A DNA stretch of 23,927 bases. Origin: Sphacelaria rigidula. Lineage: Eukaryota; Phaeophyceae; Sphacelariales. This document shows positions 20,751 to 23,927 of this stretch, piece by piece (position 1 is the stretch's first letter; every line of letters begins with the position of its first letter). The position numbers and the translations under genes are program-made. Under the pieces are notes generated by a model that had not been told where the DNA came from, made no database searches, and worked only from the letters and a program-made list of their open reading frames with translations. The stretch lies in contig CAXNAA020000237.1 of assembly GCA_964200075.2 (NCBI GenBank), positions 1 to 23,927 of the forward strand, in the 5' to 3' direction.

Positions 20751-22489
20751 ATTGGAACTGAACCAGTGGCACACCAACCGGCATTAGCGTCTACCTGCCG
20801 TAATGTGCCGAGTGATCGTCCGTACTTTTCACCAGAGCCGCGTGACTACGAAATTTCCGCCGACTCGTTAAACGAGATTGACATAGTGCAAAACGACACA
20901 GAATTGTTTTCTAGTGCCGTTTCGTTATTCCCTGTGCTCGATCCTGCCCAACTCCAGGAAGAACAGCACAAAGAGTGTAGTGCGTATCTAAACTACGTAC
21001 GCGAGCCTGACATAGAAGTGCTCCCACAGGGTGAAAGCAAAGGTTCCATGAGCAAGTATTTCTTAAACGAAGACGTGTTTTTCCGTTCGTATTTGCCTGG
21101 TTATCTGCGCAAGAACCAAGCTTTCCGTGATCAGCTAGTCGTTCCCACCACCCTCCGTGATTTGATTTTACATGAGTGCCATGATGCCCTCGCGTCGGGT
21201 GGACACCTCGAATTCAAAGCAACGTATGATAGACTCAGAGATCGTTTCTGGTGGCCATCCATGTCAAAAGATGTTGCCACGCACATCAAATGCTGTCTGC
21301 CATGCCAACACCGTAAACCTTTTTGCCGTACACCACCGTTACCAGTAGGACATAGACCGGTGACTCGTTCGTTTCAGTGTGTCGCAATCGATATAGTGGA
21401 GTTCAAATCTACTTCGCAAGGATGTAAATACGTCATGTCCGTGATCGATCACCTAACCCCTTTGTTTTCCTCGTATTAGTGCTCGTGCCCAATAAAGAAG
21501 CGACCACGATGGCCCAAGCTCTCGTAGAGCGTGTTTTTTCCGTGTTTTCTCCCCCTGAAACCTTACTCAGCGATCAGGGTACCGAGTTTGAACACGAGTT
21601 GGTAAAAGAATTGCAATCCGTACTTGGGTTCAAGAAGACTCGTACGTCTGCGTATCGTCCCCAAGGTAATTCCGTTTTGGAGCGTTTGCATAGCACGATG
21701 CATAACATGCTCGCCATGTACTCGAATGTCAAGTTTGACAATTGGGCAGAACTCCTACCGTTTGTACAGCTCGTACATAATACCGCGTACAACCAAACTC
21801 TCGAGGAAACCCCTCACTACCTAATGTTTGGTCGCCGAACACTGCTTCCCGTGGATGTAATTCTTGGTATTCCATCTGGTACAGAATCGTCTAAGTTAGA
21901 TTACTCTCGTCGTACCGTGGATAATTTGCAGCTAGCGTATGAGATCGCTCGTCGTAATCTGAAAAAGAGGACCGACAAACAAGCCGAATTCAATGAGCAA
22001 CTAACTTTTCCGCAGTTCAAACCTGGTGAGCAAGTGCTCGTGCACCGACCAGCTACCGTAACTGATGACCCCAATCCCAAACTAATAAGTCCCTGGCATG
22101 GGCCTTTCACCGTTCGTTCTCAATTCTCGCCCGTGATCCACCGAGTGAGAAGAGATGGTGAACTCGCGGAAACATCCGTTCATTTGGCGCGTATAAAAAA
22201 GTACTTTGTGTTGCGCCCGAATGATGTTCCTGATTTCACTGAACGTGATGAGATGGTTTTAGGAACGAAACTTCCGATCACAGATCTTGATGGCTCCGTG
22301 CTAGCTGTCAAAATTGGTCCGTATACCATTGAAGGCATCGATAGTTTCGAACGTGGCGCGGGAAAACCGTCGTCTAAGAACTTGCAATATTATTTCCTCG
22401 TTAAAGACCGATCTCACGGTCACGGTATCTGGAAGCACCGCAAAGATGTCCCTCAGTGTCACAAGATGATCTGTTCGTATCGTGCGTAA
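20751..22489 (+). pseudogene. Integrase with GPF motif and chromodomain-like C terminus
   Basis: The HHCC zinc-binding part is complete: His codons at 21171 and 21204 and Cys at 21294 and 21303, with FWWPSMSKDV between. The catalytic triad is present: Asp at 21390 (VAIDIVEF), Asp at 21572 (LLSDQGTEF) and Glu at 21680 (QGNSVLERLH), giving D,D-35-E. One base is missing near 21457-21460, between the first and second Asp, so the first frame ends at TAG 21477 and the rest reads in another frame, unbroken from 21461 to TAA at 22487. A GPF motif (WHGPFTV, 22094-22114) follows. The last ~57 residues begin YTIEGIDSF and include QYYFLVKD and GIWKHRKDV, the spacing of a chromodomain (Y.vE.I ... YlVKW ... 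WEp...l) but divergent. Integrase inserts cDNA into the host genome; a chromodomain directs it to marked chromatin. Confidence 0.88.
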
Positions 22490-22527
22490 ATTTTACGAGA
22501 AAACCCGCGCGCTTTTGATCTCCTCTA

Positions 22528-22558
22528 ACAAGTAGCAACGTTGCTATGTCTTACTTGT
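22528..22558. other. Nested inverted repeat after pol
   Basis: ACAAGTA (22528-22534) pairs with TACTTGT (22552-22558). Between them lies the perfect 10-bp palindrome GCAACGTTGC (22535-22544). It starts about 40 bp after the pol stop, so it could fold in the transcript's 3' part or act as a terminator-like or cruciform element; its role is unknown. Confidence 0.55.
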
Positions 22559-22580
22559 CTCACTGATGATTTTGTTTTTG

Positions 22581-22686
22581 TTCTGTTTAGATTCGTTTTG
22601 TCTTCACTATTTTACCGTTAATCCGCGTATTTGTTCCGTTTAGATTCGTTTTGTCTTCACTGTATTGCCATTAATCCGCGTGTTTG
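22581..22686 (+). repeat. 53-bp tandem direct duplication
   Basis: Two adjacent copies, 22581-22633 and 22634-22686, share TTTAGATTCGTTTTGTCTTC and the end ATCCGCGT-TTTG, and differ at only about five positions. The unit is T-rich and unrelated to the satellite. Short tandem repeats in the 3' untranslated region or U3 of LTR elements are common and can alter promoter strength; that role is only inferred. Confidence 0.8.
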
Positions 22687-22814
22687 TTTCCAGCGACACC
22701 CCGTTGTAGCCCGTCATCCCCCGAATCTTTTCGCAGCCTGGCCAGGCATCGCTCCATTCGGTGGATCTACCCGTGCTCGTGAGCGTGGGAAACGTCAGAC
22801 GGAAGGCTACCGCC

Positions 22815-22832
22815 GCAGACATCGTTGTCTGC
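22815..22832. other. Perfect 7-bp hairpin
   Basis: GCAGACA (22815-22821) pairs with TGTCTGC (22826-22832) around the loop TCGT. It sits about 20 bp before the G-rich run at 22851-22859. It could be an RNA structure in the element's 3' region. Confidence 0.5.
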
Positions 22833-22849
22833 ACGTGAAGTAATATTCC

Positions 22850-22859
22850 ACGGCGGGGG
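22850..22859 (+). other. Weak polypurine-tract candidate
   Basis: ACGGCGGGGG is G-rich but includes pyrimidines, and TAGAAACG follows. A polypurine tract should lie just before the 3' LTR and prime second-strand synthesis. A comparable G run at 23051-23057 (CTGGGGGGTACAGG) is an equal alternative. Neither is followed by sequence matching the 5' candidate LTR. Confidence 0.15.
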
Positions 22860-23341
22860 TAGAAACGTTTTGATGTCAGTTTCGTTTTCATTGTTTCATT
22901 TTCCGTGTGGTTACGCATTTCGTTGATTTGTTCTTCATTCACCAACCGTGATGATATGAATTGAGTTTTCAAATACCGAATTCGTTTGTGAAGGCCGAGT
23001 TATGCTTGACAAGTACCGCCAGCAGGAACGTACCCGTTTGGTCGCAAATGCTGGGGGGTACAGGTGAAAAGTTGGCGGGTTACTCAAGTCCGCGATCCAC
23101 TATATGTAAGTACACCGAGTGATCCGCTTAGTCAGCCTTCTGTGGTCCTTGAGAAACGAGCGCGTCGTATGGGGTCCTCAGAATTCGCGGCATGTATGAT
23201 GAAGGTGTTGTTTTTCACGCTCTGGCTAATGAGAGTGATCGGTGGGGGGTTGTGGTCTTCGCGTGAACTACAAAACCACCAAAACAATACTGGATATTGT
23301 CTTGTTGTGGCTGGCATGCACTTCTAAATTTGTTGAGCATG

Positions 23342-23373
23342 TCCGCTCGTTTTAGCGGAAGACTCCGTAGTCT
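23342..23373. other. Two adjacent hairpins
   Basis: TCCGCT (23342-23347) pairs with AGCGGA (23354-23359) around CGTTTT. The very next bases, AGACT (23360-23364), pair with AGTCT (23369-23373) around CCGT. The back-to-back arrangement is more than expected from single chance stems. No RNA family is recognised. Confidence 0.45.
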
Positions 23374-23881
23374 CTCCGCCAGCATCCGTGGAGCCGTACC
23401 ACCCATTGATGCCGTAGCAGTGGTTAGCAGTCTGTTGGTGTGAGAGGGAAGCACAACAGTTGCTCGTATCATGGCCGCTGCTCGAGGCTGAATTGCCTCA
23501 ACAGTACTTAGGTTACTAATGTTCCACACTGCCGTAAGCACATCGTTTTATACATGCACACCAGTCTGTTCTGACTACGAGTTGTGAGGGCTGAGTCCCA
23601 CCATCGTGGGGTACCTTCGGTGCAGTTGCATGCTTCGTTTGTGCATTTCCTAGCATTCTTTTCCGTTTGGCACCCGCACGTGTGTGTTGATCCTAAGCCT
23701 TGCAAGCACCACCGTTCCACACACGGACAATATGATGATATGCTGGAAGTTCGTCTATCGTGCACACGTTTCGTATTTTCCCGTTTCGGGAGGACATATT
23801 CGTTTTGGCATCTCGTTCCAGAGATGCTTTCTTTTGTGTCCAATCGTTTTCAGGTTCATGCACCACATAACAGCCGATTCT

Positions 23882-23906
23882 ATATTTTGGGGTTCAAACA
23901 AAATAT
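23882..23906. other. AT-rich inverted repeat at window end
   Basis: ATATTTT (23882-23888) and AAAATAT (23900-23906) form a 7-bp inverted repeat with an 11-base spacer. AT-rich repeats of this kind are frequent by chance; recorded because it lies where the element's end or another element's terminus might be. Confidence 0.3.
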
Positions 23907-23927
23907 GGGGCTGAAGTGGCATATCTG

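Larger units (their letters stand above)
15503..22862 (+). mobile_element. Degenerate Ty3/gypsy (Metaviridae) LTR retrotransposon
   Basis: The domain order gag, protease, reverse transcriptase, RNase H, integrase on one strand identifies a Ty3/gypsy element; Ty1/copia elements place integrase before RT. The body is about 6.5 kb from the likely gag start to the pol stop, a usual size. It is inactive: stops interrupt it at 16502, 17953, 19111, 19564, 19897, 20002, 20655 and 20691, and the frame changes near 15963, 17150, 17375, 17805, 20578 and 21458. Codons are GC-richer than the satellite and use CGT heavily for arginine. A chromodomain-like integrase tail points to a chromovirus-like lineage. 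Outer ends are not resolved: no pair of LTRs and no target-site duplication was found, so the limits given are approximate. Confidence 0.9.
22490..23927. other. 3' non-coding region, no gene recognised
   Basis: This ~1.4 kb after the pol stop has only short open frames, none with a recognisable domain. It contains the inverted repeats and 53-bp duplication listed separately. No copy of the 15503-15890 leader and no satellite monomer was found by eye. It may hold the 3' untranslated part of the element and U3 of a 3' LTR that leaves the window, an unrelated older element, or host intergenic DNA. Confidence 0.5.

Noticed and set aside
22559-22572. CTGATGA resembling snoRNA box C
   Set aside because: No matching box D, terminal stem or guide region was found.
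22631-22843. 70-codon open frame after pol
   Set aside because: Overlaps the 53-bp duplication and hairpin, has no domain, and is best explained as non-coding.
23215-23541. 108-codon minus-strand open frame downstream of the element
   Set aside because: Composition looks somewhat protein-like, but no motif is recognised, it covers the adjacent hairpins, and nothing supports a start or expression.
23508-23843. 111-codon Cys-rich minus-strand open frame
   Set aside because: No recognisable zinc-finger spacing or domain, and no supporting context.

Overview
The window is eukaryotic repeat-rich DNA with no host gene I can support. About the first 15.3 kb is one head-to-tail tandem satellite. 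The next ~7 kb is a decayed Ty3/gypsy-type (Metaviridae) LTR retrotransposon on the + strand. The last ~1.4 kb is non-coding sequence of uncertain origin. A long satellite beside a gypsy element whose integrase ends in a chromodomain-like tail suggests heterochromatin, perhaps (peri)centromeric or subtelomeric. The species cannot be named. Frequent CGT arginine codons and divergent polyprotein sequences make an alga or other protist plausible, but this is a guess.

Region 1 (1 to ~15,341): roughly 245 monomers of ~62 bp (range about 58-65), all in one orientation. Each has a conserved core (CATGTCTATGTCC-GGGCTGTG), a variable purine-rich linker and usually GGGTTAG at the junction. Higher-order structure is visible: a 7-monomer unit of ~435 bp, best seen from ~8.2 to ~12.9 kb, a 17-monomer register of 1,057 bp, a 188-bp three-monomer duplication, and two diverged ~0.8-kb blocks near the right edge. 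Monomers become more divergent toward that edge, and the array ends in a ~110-bp A/G tract.

Region 2 (~15,503 to ~22,860): the retrotransposon. A possible 5' LTR/leader with TATAAA and hairpins precedes a candidate primer-binding site. Then come gag (N-terminal extension, capsid-like part, basic nucleocapsid-like part), protease, reverse transcriptase, RNase H, and integrase with HHCC, D,D-35-E, GPF motif and chromodomain-like tail. The copy is dead: eight in-frame stops (16502, 17953, 19111, 19564, 19897, 20002, 20655, 20691), about six frameshifts, and YMDA in place of YxDD in the RT active site. Only the integrase core to C terminus (from 21,461) is a long unbroken frame.

Region 3 (~22,490 to 23,927): no convincing gene. 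It holds a 53-bp tandem duplication and several hairpins. No copy of the presumed 5' LTR was found, so the 3' end of the element is lost, diverged or outside the window.
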